Shown piece after piece: positions 1 through 5,411 of a DNA stretch of 5,746 bases. Under the pieces are notes generated by a model. It worked only from the letters and a program-made list of their open reading frames with translations, was not told the DNA's origin and searched no databases. A program made the position numbers and the translations under genes. Numbering within the stretch: the first letter of the stretch is position 1; each line of letters opens with the position of its first letter. This DNA is from Casp-actino8 sp965659595 (GTDB lineage Bacteria > Actinomycetota > Acidimicrobiia > Acidimicrobiales > Ilumatobacteraceae), in NCBI GenBank assembly GCA_965659595.1, contig CBFHWN010000109.1, positions 1-5,746 on the forward strand. Direction: 5' to 3'.

Positions 1-471
1 CGTCGGGTTCCCGGCTGCATCGACCGACGTGCCCTGGATGTCGAGCGTCGGATTGAGGACGATGCCGTCGACAGGAAGCGTAGGCTTCAACCGCCATGCG
101 TTGTAGAACTCGTTCCGGATCTCCGACGAGATCTCGACGTAGTCGACCTCGTTCGGAAGCACCTCCGGAACCACGATCTCCGGATAGTCTGGGAAGCCGC
201 GCGACACGACCTCGTATTGCCAAGTGAGTTTCCAGAGATCGGAATGGCCTGATACTTTCTCGATCGAGAAATCACGCGCGACCAGTCCAGGAAATTCCGG
301 ATGCGATTCGCCGGCACGCGGCACGGCGACTCCAGAAACGGTCGTGCCGAGAAGAGCGAAGACGTCGGAAGCGTTGGAATAGCCCGCCGCGTGGAACACA
401 CGCGAGCCGGTTCCGCGACCGCCGCTCGTCTGGATCGATCGAGAATCGATGAACTCGATGACCTCAGGCAA
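1..471 (-). CDS. Unrecognised tail protein downstream of the tape measure (3' end cut by window edge)
   Basis: The frame is open for 157 codons from the proposed start to the window edge, and the translation looks like real protein. I do not recognise the family with certainty. The middle contains SRVFHAAGYSNASDVFALL and then a stretch ending LWKLTWQYEVV (about residues 29-100), a mixed beta/alpha pattern with a final aromatic beta strand. An acidic region with NEVDYVEISSEIRNEFYNAW follows. The start is TTG at 471-469: an in-frame TGA lies two codons upstream at 477-475, and the next usable in-frame start (GTG) is about 29 codons inside. The TTG overlaps the end of the tape measure gene by 8 bases, and a G-rich stretch (478-482) may serve as a weak ribosome binding site. 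Genes in this position usually encode distal tail or baseplate-hub proteins, so a tail-tip role is inferred from position alone. Confidence 0.7.
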   Translation of the reverse strand, partial: MPEVIEFIDSRSIQTSGGRGTGSRVFHAAGYSNASDVFALLGTTVSGVAVPRAGESHPEFPGLVARDFSIEKVSGHSDLWKLTWQYEVVSRGFPDYPEIVVPEVLPNEVDYVEISSEIRNEFYNAWRLKPTLPVDGIVLNPTLDIQGTSVDAAGNPT

Positions 472-1600
472 GGCTCACCCCCATGCGAGCGGTATTCGCG
501 ACGATCTGAGCAAGGAAGTCCCGCGACTGCTGCGAGATCCGAGTAAGTAGCTTCGCCTCGTTGACCTGTGCCGATACTCCGGCCGTGAACGATCCGCCGG
601 CGGTCGAGAAAGTTGCGGTGGCACCGGCCGCCATTTGTTCGGCTTCGGCTCTCGCCTCGGCGATCTCTTGCTCCATCTTGAGCCGAGCGTTGACGAAAGC
701 AAGTTGTTCCTCCTGCGCCTTCTTCTCGGCTGCCGCCGCTTCTTCTCGATTCTTTCTCGCTCGTTCTTCAAGGTCCATGATCTGCTTCTGGTGCTCTTCG
801 GCCTGTCGATCCAGCTCGGCCTGACGCTCTGCGATCTTTGCGGCACGGTCGGCCCCTTCCGCCGCGGCCTCCTCGTCACGAAGCCTGCGACGATCGAGTT
901 CGACCGCTTGCCTTTTGTAAGCTGCTTCGTCCTTGGCGGCTTTGATTGCAGCGTTCTTGAGTCGGTAGATCTCGTCCCAAGCTTTGCGCTGATCCTCGTC
1001 GCTCAGTTTCTGATCTTCGACTGCTTTCGCTCTAGCATTGGCCTCTTCTCTAAGTGCCACAAGTTTTTGCTTGAGTTCGAGATCTATCAGCTCAAGTCGA
1101 CGGTCGTGCGTCTCCTTCGCGATCTCGTACTCGCTGAATCCGGACAGCTGAAGAACTCGCTCCTGTGCCGCAAGCTCGCTTGAAATAATCGCAATCGCAT
1201 CCGATGTCGCTTTCGCTTGAAGTTCGACCTCAACAAGCTTCGCTCTATATTGTGTGGCAGCGGTCGACGCGAACTCGAGCGACTTGCCGAATTCCTGCCC
1301 TGCCGTAATAAGCGGACCGAAAATCGGAAGGCTTCCGAGCAATTGATCCACGCCTTCCATGTCGCCGGCAAACGCACGAGCACTCGCGGCAGCGATCTTG
1401 AATGCAGCCTCGCCAAGAAACAGCCCGGCCCCGACTTTGCCAATGGTGCCAAGCAGACCCTCGAATGACTTTGTAGCAGACCCTGCGTCCTTATCGATAT
1501 TGCTGGTCGTCTTGTCGACGGCCTGCTCGGCGCGCTTGAGACCTTGCTCGAGCTTGGCCGTGCTTGCAAAGACGTCGAGCTCGAGTTGAAAGTCAGCCAT
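464..1600 (-). CDS. Tape measure protein (short), probable
   Basis: This 378-residue protein probably sets tail length and acts as the scaffold around which tube subunits assemble. The N-terminus (residues 1-45, beginning MADFQLELDVFASTAKLEQG) resembles the start of many phage tape measure proteins. Residues about 48-104 are hydrophobic and glycine/alanine-rich (GLLGTIGKVGAGLFLGEAAF), the kind of segment that tape measures use near the host membrane. Residues about 115-325 are almost entirely charged heptad-like sequence rich in A, E, K, R and Q, a long coiled coil. The C-terminus is Ser/Thr/Gly-rich and then helical (LLTRISQQSRDFLAQIVANT). ATG at 1600 is supported by GAGG at 1611-1608, seven bases upstream. 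The gene overlaps the chaperone fusion frame by 8 bases. It lies directly after the chaperone gene, the normal place for a tape measure. Most are considerably longer, so a tail-associated coiled-coil protein is the alternative. Confidence 0.75.
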   Translation of the reverse strand: MADFQLELDVFASTAKLEQGLKRAEQAVDKTTSNIDKDAGSATKSFEGLLGTIGKVGAGLFLGEAAFKIAAASARAFAGDMEGVDQLLGSLPIFGPLITAGQEFGKSLEFASTAATQYRAKLVEVELQAKATSDAIAIISSELAAQERVLQLSGFSEYEIAKETHDRRLELIDLELKQKLVALREEANARAKAVEDQKLSDEDQRKAWDEIYRLKNAAIKAAKDEAAYKRQAVELDRRRLRDEEAAAEGADRAAKIAERQAELDRQAEEHQKQIMDLEERARKNREEAAAAEKKAQEEQLAFVNARLKMEQEIAEARAEAEQMAAGATATFSTAGGSFTAGVSAQVNEAKLLTRISQQSRDFLAQIVANTARMGVSLA

Positions 1601-2175
1601 GGAAACGCCTCATCTGCTGCTCGACGTACGAGCGGTGATCGTGAGCACCGCCGCCACTATCGCCGGCCTGCTGCTTGAGATAGTCGAAGATCGACCGCAA
1701 ATACCCGTTGAACTCGTCGATCGGCAACTGCATCGGATCACCGACGCCGGGTAGGTTCCGAGCAATCACGGCAGACTCGGCGATCCAGTCTCGACCGACG
1801 TCGGTTCCTTTCCCTCGGCCCCACCTTCCGTAAGGTCGTCGAGATCGACACCGATGCACGCGAGGNNNNNNNNNNNNNNNNNNNNNNNTCCAGCTCCGAC
1901 GGGAACTCGCCGCCCATCGCGTACTTGATAATGCGATACGCGCCGTCGATTGAGAACGCCGATCGAACGATCACGCTCGAAAGACCGACTTCCTTTCGAT
2001 GCGCACGCAGACGTTCGAGACGATCCTCGGAAGGGACGCCGGCGTCCTCTAAATCCTGGACGAGATCGCGACGCTCGGCTTCGTGCCGAAGGGCCGCTAG
2101 GTCGATGATCTGCTGCACCTTCAATCGAGGCACGAGAATTGTGCCGTCGCCGACTGGTACTGCGATCGGTTCCAT
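1593..2175 (-). CDS. Tail assembly chaperone GT-type fusion, made by -1 frameshift
   Basis: This is the long product of the chaperone gene. Translation begins at ATG 2175, passes the assembly gap, slips back one base on GGGAAAG (1814-1808) and continues in the -1 frame to TGA at 1595-1593. The extension adds 71 residues starting GTDVGRDWIAESAVIARNLP and containing a helical stretch, FNGYLRSIFDYLKQQ. With a gap near 24 bases the fusion would be about 194 residues. In lambda the equivalent GT protein binds the tape measure through its T domain and recruits tube subunits through its G domain. The gene lies between the tube genes and the tape measure, as expected. The reading frame of the extension is open upstream only to about 1859 and has no convincing ribosome binding site of its own, which favours a frameshift over separate initiation. 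Function and mechanism are inferred from frame geometry and position. Confidence 0.72.
1766..2175 (-). CDS. Tail assembly chaperone, G-type (zero-frame product, interrupted by assembly gap)
   Basis: The first 95 residues are clean sequence: MEPIAVPVGDGTILVPRLKV, then charged helices (QQIIDLAALRHEAERRDLVQ) and a segment ending RIIKYAMGGEFPSEL. The frame then enters 23 N. After the gap the plausible continuation is the frame reading ACIGVDLDDLTEGG and ending at TGA 1768-1766, with an acidic tail typical of these proteins. Reading straight through 23 N instead gives an Arg-rich tail ending PTRRR at 1738, which looks like out-of-frame translation. With the preferred frame the product is about 136 residues. 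ATG at 2175 is preceded by AAGGAG (2186-2181), five bases away, which overlaps the TAA of the previous gene. Such chaperones coat the tape measure protein and deliver tube subunits during tail assembly. The family is assigned from position, size and the frameshift arrangement. Confidence 0.72.
1808..1814 (-). promoter_or_regulatory. -1 programmed ribosomal frameshift slippery site GGGAAAG
   Basis: On the minus strand the heptamer reads G GGA AAG in the zero frame of the chaperone, exactly the X XXY YYZ phasing needed for -1 slippage. It is the same heptamer used in phage lambda G/T. The zero frame stops 40 bases downstream (TGA 1768-1766), while the -1 frame stays open to 1593. An AGGTGG sequence (1826-1821), close to a Shine-Dalgarno consensus, lies six bases upstream. 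A 12-bp perfect palindrome ACCGACGTCGGT (1805-1794) starts two bases downstream. Either could stimulate slippage, as seen in other bacterial frameshift signals, but no stable pseudoknot is evident by eye. Confidence 0.75.
1866..1888. other. Assembly gap (23 N)
   Basis: A run of 23 undetermined bases lies inside the chaperone gene, between residue 95 and the acidic C-terminal part. The recognisable zero frame on the two sides joins only if the true length is a multiple of 3, so 23 is probably an estimated gap size. Confidence 0.95.
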
Positions 2176-2180
2176 GTTCT

Positions 2181-2186
2181 CTCCTT
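2181..2186 (-). promoter_or_regulatory. Ribosome binding site of the chaperone gene
   Basis: AAGGAG on the minus strand lies five bases before ATG 2175 and shares bases with the TAA stop of the upstream 85-residue gene. It fixes the chaperone start and is among the clearest Shine-Dalgarno sequences in the window. Confidence 0.7.
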
Positions 2187-2442
2187 ACTTCTGAACGATT
2201 CCGAAGCCGGCGACCGTTGCCGACTTCTCCACTCTCTGGGCCTCGATCCTCGCGAGGATCGTCTCGTCGAAGATCTTCGCGTGCCGTTTCGCACGCTCAA
2301 TCGCCTGCTGCTCGTCGAGACGGCCAGGCGATACGCGGACGACACGCTCGGTACCATCGACGAAGACCAGCCGGACGCGCCAATCACGGCCGCCCGGCTG
2401 AATAATTCCTTGATTGACCAGAGCAGATCGCCCGACGCTCAC
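2185..2442 (-). CDS. Unrecognised small protein between tail tube and chaperone genes
   Basis: This encodes 85 residues if it starts at GTG 2442-2440, ending VAGFGIVQK before TAA 2187-2185. I do not recognise the family. Residues about 20-40 (WRVRLVFVDGTERVVRVSPG) look like a beta hairpin. A charged helix follows (EQQAIERAKRHAKIF and on to ARIEAQRVEK). No signal peptide or membrane segment is visible. The GTG overlaps the TGA of the second tube-like gene in a GTGA arrangement, like other junctions in this operon. A TTG five codons upstream (2457) would extend the protein to 90 residues, but it has no ribosome binding site and would overlap the preceding gene more. A weak GGGA (2454-2451) precedes the GTG. 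Its place suggests a tail assembly or tail completion role, but nothing in the sequence proves this. Confidence 0.65.
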   Translation of the reverse strand: MSVGRSALVNQGIIQPGGRDWRVRLVFVDGTERVVRVSPGRLDEQQAIERAKRHAKIFDETILARIEAQRVEKSATVAGFGIVQK

Positions 2443-2912
2443 GCTGTTTCGTCCCAAGTCGCGGTCGGTCCGTCGCCGTCGTTCATCTCAAAGTTGAACG
2501 TGATTGCCGAGTCGCCGTCATTCGTCGCCGTCAAAGCGTAGGACGAGAAGACCGCCCCGAACGTCAACTCGCAATCGTTGCCGGACCCCGGCGCAATCCT
2601 GAGCGTGATGTTCCCGCCGGCACGATCGCCAAGATCGCCGGCGTCGGCGAAGTTGCCAGAGCCGTCAGTGTGGGCGATCGGCGAGAACGAGTTATCCGCT
2701 CCGGTCGCGGTGCCGTCCCAATACTTCGGGATGCCACCAGCCGAGCCGGTGATGTCGATCACGGCCGACGCGCGGCGATTGTGAACCGTCGCACCGTAGC
2801 CAGTGAGGACGTGCGTCGCACGAGTCATTGTCGCCGACCAAGTGTTCAGCACGGCGTTGAAGCCGGTCGGGAACGTGACGGAGCCGTCGGATCCTACTGC
2901 GTAGCTCGCCAT
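2439..2912 (-). CDS. Tail tube-like protein, second paralogue
   Basis: This 157-residue protein is clearly homologous to the product of the gene just upstream. The shared block runs from LNTWSAT to PKY (about residues 22-64), with ITGSAGG in both copies. The C-terminal halves share FSS.AL and ITFNFE-type strands. This copy has about 15 extra residues in the middle, an acidic, Gly/Asp-rich loop around GSGNFADAGDLGD, and a different C-terminus rich in acidic residues. The beta-rich composition, small size and position between the tail terminator and the chaperones fit a major tail (tube) protein. ATG at 2912 has GAGGT (2924-2920) seven bases upstream, inside the end of the previous gene, and only three bases separate the two genes. 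It may be a second tube subunit, a minor variant or a tube decoration protein; the sequence cannot separate these. Confidence 0.68.
   Translation of the reverse strand: MASYAVGSDGSVTFPTGFNAVLNTWSATMTRATHVLTGYGATVHNRRASAVIDITGSAGGIPKYWDGTATGADNSFSPIAHTDGSGNFADAGDLGDRAGGNITLRIAPGSGNDCELTFGAVFSSYALTATNDGDSAITFNFEMNDGDGPTATWDETA
2830..2846 (+). repeat. Direct repeat copy in second tube-like gene (with 3259-3275)
   Basis: The 17 bases gtcgccgaccaagtgtt are identical at 2830-2846 and 3259-3275, 429 bases apart. Both encode the same NTWSAT part of the paralogous proteins, so the repeat is a remnant of the gene duplication rather than an independent element. Confidence 0.8.
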
Positions 2913-2915
2913 CGA

Positions 2916-3344
2916 TCAGACCTCGTACCAGGAGAACTCGAGATCGGCATCGGCAGCGGCCGCAATCTCGAAGTTGAAAGTGACCGTCGCGTCGCCGTCC
3001 TGCGTCGAGCCGAGAGCGACCGAACTAAACACCGCCGGGAACTTGAACGAGCACTCATCGGCGCTGGCCGCGCTTCCGTTGACGAAGAGCGTGATGTCTC
3101 CGCCAGCCGCACTCGACGTGATCCCGAGCGGAGACGATCCGGCGGCGTTGTACTTCGGCACACCGCCGGCAGATCCGGTGATGTCGAGCACCGCAGAAGC
3201 GACGCGACGGTGACCAGTGTCACCGAATCCGGTCACGACCGACGTCGCTCGCGTGATCGTCGCCGACCAAGTGTTGAGGCTCGCAACGTATCCCGTGCCG
3301 AGATCGGCGGAACCGTCAGAGCCGATGGCTACAGTCGTGCCCAT
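2916..3344 (-). CDS. Major tail (tube)-like protein, first paralogue
   Basis: This is 142 residues, starting MGTTVAIGSDGSADLGTGYV and ending LEFSWYEV. It is rich in Ser, Thr, Ala, Gly and Val with alternating beta-strand patterns. It lacks a signal peptide or membrane segment, which suits a self-assembling tube subunit. The core LNTWSATITRATSVVTG and the DITGSAGG motif are repeated in the next gene. It directly follows the tail terminator gene and precedes the chaperones, the usual site of the major tail protein in siphoviruses. ATG at 3344 is supported by GAGGA (3355-3351), six bases upstream in the 12-base intergenic space. I assign the role from position, size and composition; no signature motif of a named tube family is visible. 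Of the two copies, I cannot tell which forms the main tube. Confidence 0.68.
   Translation of the reverse strand: MGTTVAIGSDGSADLGTGYVASLNTWSATITRATSVVTGFGDTGHRRVASAVLDITGSAGGVPKYNAAGSSPLGITSSAAGGDITLFVNGSAASADECSFKFPAVFSSVALGSTQDGDATVTFNFEIAAAADADLEFSWYEV
3259..3275 (+). repeat. Direct repeat copy in first tube-like gene (with 2830-2846)
   Basis: This is the second copy of the 17-base identical sequence shared by the two tube-like genes. It is the longest exact match I found between them and marks a possible site for recombination that would delete one copy. Confidence 0.8.
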
Positions 3345-3356
3345 CGTGTGTCCTCG

Positions 3357-3776
3357 TCAAGAAGTAGTCGTCGCGACCAGCTGGAAAGTCGAATCGACGC
3401 GGAAGTATTCGCCCTCGGCGATCGGCGTCCCGCGAGTCACGCCGCGAATGTACCCTCGATCGTGCCCGGTGACCGTCACCGACTGCTGATCCATGAGATC
3501 GAAGACCTTTCGATCGAGATCTGTCGCCGCGTCCGGTCCGGCTTCGACCTTGGAAAAGATCGTGACCGTGAATATCGCCGTCGATCGGACGATGCCAGAG
3601 AAGAACCGCTCGGTATCGACCGAATCCATCGAATAGACGACGAGCGGCAGCGTGCTCGACGCTGGAGCCTCGACTGCGTAGATTCGGTCAGTGACCGCCG
3701 TCCGGACTGGGTTCGTGCCGTCGCCAGTGTCAGCGTCGAGCCGAGAGTAGAAGCCTCGCATCAGGTAGTTGCTCAC
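3357..3776 (-). CDS. Tail terminator / tail completion protein (DUF3168-like)
   Basis: This 139-residue protein probably caps the tail tube at its head-proximal end and joins it to the head closure protein. The pattern fits the DUF3168-like terminator fold: an N-terminal helix (YLMRGFYSRLDAD), a strand-turn with RIYAVEAPASSTLPLVVYSM (residues 31-50), then strands IFTVTIFSK (68-76), a helix DAATDLDRKVFDLMDQ (82-97), and a final pair RGVTRGTPIAEGEYFRVDST (111-130). GTG at 3776-3774 is the start: AGGAGG (3787-3782) lies five bases upstream, and the GTG overlaps the TGA of the gp10-like gene (GTGA). The next internal ATG, five codons in, is less well placed. The protein lies between the gp10-like protein and the tail tube genes, as terminators do. 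The assignment rests on fold-like pattern and position. Confidence 0.75.
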   Translation of the reverse strand: MSNYLMRGFYSRLDADTGDGTNPVRTAVTDRIYAVEAPASSTLPLVVYSMDSVDTERFFSGIVRSTAIFTVTIFSKVEAGPDAATDLDRKVFDLMDQQSVTVTGHDRGYIRGVTRGTPIAEGEYFRVDSTFQLVATTTS

Positions 3777-4195
3777 TGCGGCCTCCTGGCACTACGCCGA
3801 ATCGCGGCACGGACTCGCGCGCCGACCTTTGCGACCTCGCGATCGACCTTTGCTCGATTTGCGGAATCTCGCACGGTCGGACCGAAGTACGGTCGAGCCG
3901 CCATCCTCGTCGTACCGTATTCGAGCGGCCGAGCGTAGAGGACATTCGTGCCGAGCGTCAAGACGACACGCTTCCCGATTCGCTTCGCCGGCCGAGTCCG
4001 GAACGATCGGAGCAGCGTGCTCGTCCGAACGTACGGCGGACCGCCTGGAGGAGACGACGGCGGGCTCTTGCCTTGGTTAATCGTGTCCGTCAGCTTGATG
4101 GAGTAGAACTCACCGACGCTATTTGCGAGGTGCACCAGCTCGCCGAGCATCGCGTCGTTGATCGTCTTCGCTCGGAAGTTGTGCTTGCTCGCCAT
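3773..4195 (-). CDS. HK97 gp10-like head-tail joining / tail completion protein
   Basis: This 140-residue protein has the hallmarks of the HK97 gp10 family. A helical N-terminus is followed by the proline-rich loop GKSPPSSPPGGPPYVRTSTL (residues 42-61) leading into LLRSF. Then come a strand VVLTLGTNVLYARPLEYGT (77-95) and RMAARPYFGPTV (97-108). The Y-A-R-x-L-E-Y-G-T and M-A-A-R-P-Y sequences are the recognisable family core. The C-terminus is a basic helix ending RAAIRRSARRPQ. Such proteins act at the head-tail interface during tail completion. ATG at 4195 shares one base with the TGA of the stopper gene (TGATG). GGAGGT (4210-4205) lies nine bases upstream. The length is usual for the family. 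Confidence 0.88.
   Translation of the reverse strand: MASKHNFRAKTINDAMLGELVHLANSVGEFYSIKLTDTINQGKSPPSSPPGGPPYVRTSTLLRSFRTRPAKRIGKRVVLTLGTNVLYARPLEYGTTRMAARPYFGPTVRDSANRAKVDREVAKVGARVRAAIRRSARRPQ
3782..3787 (-). promoter_or_regulatory. Ribosome binding site that fixes the GTG start of the tail terminator gene
   Basis: A perfect AGGAGG on the minus strand lies five bases before GTG 3776, inside the end of the gp10-like gene. It supports the GTG over the in-frame ATG at codon 6. Confidence 0.75.
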
Positions 4196-4545
4196 CAGCC
4201 GAATACCTCCGTCGCCTCGACGATCGTATAGCAGAGAGCGTCGGAAATCGGCCGCTCGTCAGGCACACGGACCGAGGAGATCTCGAAGGTGATCGAGCCG
4301 TAGGTGATGCGGTCGCGAACTCGAACCGTAGGACGACCCTCGAAGTAGATCGTCGCGACCCGCGTAGATCGCTCGGCACCGCCAGCCACAGCGTCGGAGT
4401 TCGCCCGGACCTGGATGAAGCCGGTGATCGTCTCGACGGTACTCCACGCCTCGGTGCGGCCGCCGCTCAAGTCGAGCGTGTCGGTCGCCTTCCGACGGAT
4501 CGAGACCGTCTGGCCGAAGCGAGAGACCAGAGAGGCGACGGTCAT
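4195..4545 (-). CDS. Head closure / head-tail adaptor protein (stopper, SPP1 gp16-like)
   Basis: This 116-residue protein fits the small beta-barrel head-tail joining family (SPP1 gp16, HK97 gp7-type stoppers), which closes the portal channel after DNA packaging and docks the tail. The N-terminus, VASLVSRFGQTVSIRRKATD, matches the usual pattern of a short helix, then F-G-x-x-V and a first strand. Later parts show WSTVETITGFIQVR (34-47), STRVATIYFEGRPTVRVRDR (60-79), and ITYGSITFEISSVRVPDER (80-98), the typical terminal I-x-Y-G-x-x-x-F-E-I-x-S strand pair. ATG at 4545 is chosen although the frame stays open upstream to about 4899: GGGAG (4555-4551) lies five bases before it, it overlaps the connector stop as ATGA, and the translation upstream is Arg-rich shadow of the connector gene. 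The C-terminus overlaps the next gene by one base. Confidence 0.85.
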   Translation of the reverse strand: MTVASLVSRFGQTVSIRRKATDTLDLSGGRTEAWSTVETITGFIQVRANSDAVAGGAERSTRVATIYFEGRPTVRVRDRITYGSITFEISSVRVPDERPISDALCYTIVEATEVFG

Positions 4546-5411
4546 CGGATCTCCCGATAGCCTGCGAGCTTGCCCATCCGGCCTTCGAGCAGCTCCGCGA
4601 CGCCGGCCTGCGTGTAGTTGTAGTCGCCGAGGCTCTCGCTCGTGATCGTCTTGTCCTGCTTCCGCTCGCGATAGAGGTCGGCCGCGATCTCGATGCACGC
4701 CTGCTCGAGATCCGCCGGCACCGTCTCGAAGCCTGCGGTGTACTGCACGAAGACCGGGAAGAAGCCGGACGGGAAGCGATTCGCCGAGGCGTCGTCCGAT
4801 CGAATGCCTGGAAAGCGATCCGCGATGATGTGAACGAGTCCGGTGTCGTAGTCCACCCGGTACTCGGAAACGTTGTCTCGCGGGTACTCGAAGTTGCACG
4901 GAGCGTCGATCACGCCTCGACCGCCGAACCGATAGAGGCTGAGGCTGTAGGCATTCTCGGTCAGAGTCGCCGACCAGCCGGAAACGCTCGCGTTGATATA
5001 GTCCACGAGTGCCGACGTCGTAAGATAATCGGCAAGTGCGATCGTGGCCGTCGTGCTCGTACCGTCGCTAGCAACCTTTCGGAGTCGGAGGTTCGTGCCG
5101 TTGTTCTCGACGGTCGCGAGGACGTCGGTCGATGCCGTGTCGCTCGTCACCGTCATCGAGATCGCCGATCCGTAGGAGATCGTGTCGATCGAGATGATCG
5201 GCGAATTGTCGACCGTGAAGGTACGCTCGCCGCCCGGCATCGCCCACTCGTAGAACGTGCGAGACTTCAGCTTGCGATCGCAGTGGCTTTCAATGATGGC
5301 GGTCGCTCGGTCGATCGCATCCTCAAGCAGGACGTCATCATCGACGGACGTGATGCCGATCCAGTTCTTGAGATTCGAGAGCGTCGTGAGAGCGTAGGTA
5401 TCGACCGACAT
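4542..5411 (-). CDS. Head-tail connector protein (gp6-like adaptor) with an internal extra domain
   Basis: This 289-residue protein is the adaptor that binds beneath the portal ring. The helical connector signature is split in two. The N-terminal part has LSNLKNWIGITSVDDDVLLE (11-30) and DAIDRATAIIESHCDRKL (31-48). The C-terminal part has PVFVQYTAGFETVPADLEQA (219-238), CIEIAADLYRERKQDKTITS (239-258) and ESLGDYNYTQ (259-268). These match the gp6-like connector / phiE125 gp8-type families. Between the strands at about 62-82 and 183-197 lies an extra region (about 84-165) of Ser/Thr-rich strands plus ADYLTTSALVDYINASVSGW, making the protein longer than the usual 100-200 residues. ATG at 5411 shares a base with the TAA of the upstream gene (TAATG). 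It has no strong ribosome binding site, so it probably depends on translational coupling. Confidence 0.88.
   Translation of the reverse strand: MSVDTYALTTLSNLKNWIGITSVDDDVLLEDAIDRATAIIESHCDRKLKSRTFYEWAMPGGERTFTVDNSPIISIDTISYGSAISMTVTSDTASTDVLATVENNGTNLRLRKVASDGTSTTATIALADYLTTSALVDYINASVSGWSATLTENAYSLSLYRFGGRGVIDAPCNFEYPRDNVSEYRVDYDTGLVHIIADRFPGIRSDDASANRFPSGFFPVFVQYTAGFETVPADLEQACIEIAADLYRERKQDKTITSESLGDYNYTQAGVAELLEGRMGKLAGYREIR

Noticed and set aside
1794..1805. 12-bp palindrome accgacgtcggt as a regulator binding site or terminator.
   Set aside because: It is inside a coding region, has no loop-and-T-tract structure, and is short enough to arise by chance in this CG-rich DNA; it is kept only as a possible frameshift stimulator.
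1738..1863. Direct continuation of the chaperone frame across the N-run to a stop at 1738.
   Set aside because: The resulting tail is Arg-rich and looks off-frame. The neighbouring frame gives an acidic chaperone-like end and phases the slippery site correctly.
2443..2457. TTG at 2457 as start of the 85-residue gene.
   Set aside because: There is no ribosome binding site and more overlap with the upstream gene; GTG at 2442 gives the GTGA junction seen elsewhere in the operon.
2670..3938. A long open frame on the plus strand (422 codons) opposite the tail tube and terminator genes.
   Set aside because: It runs antisense across four well-supported genes, is extremely rich in Arg, Asp and Ser, and has no domain-like pattern; it follows from codon bias of the minus-strand genes.
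4546..4899. N-terminal extension of the stopper protein up to 4899 in the same open frame.
   Set aside because: The added sequence is Arg/Gly-rich shadow of the connector gene, while ATG 4545 has a good ribosome binding site and an ATGA overlap.
5338..5410. Native extension of the right-edge gene into the connector coding region, ending at 5338.
   Set aside because: This frame loses protein-like character just after the 8-bp duplication, whereas the alternative frame ends neatly at the connector start.
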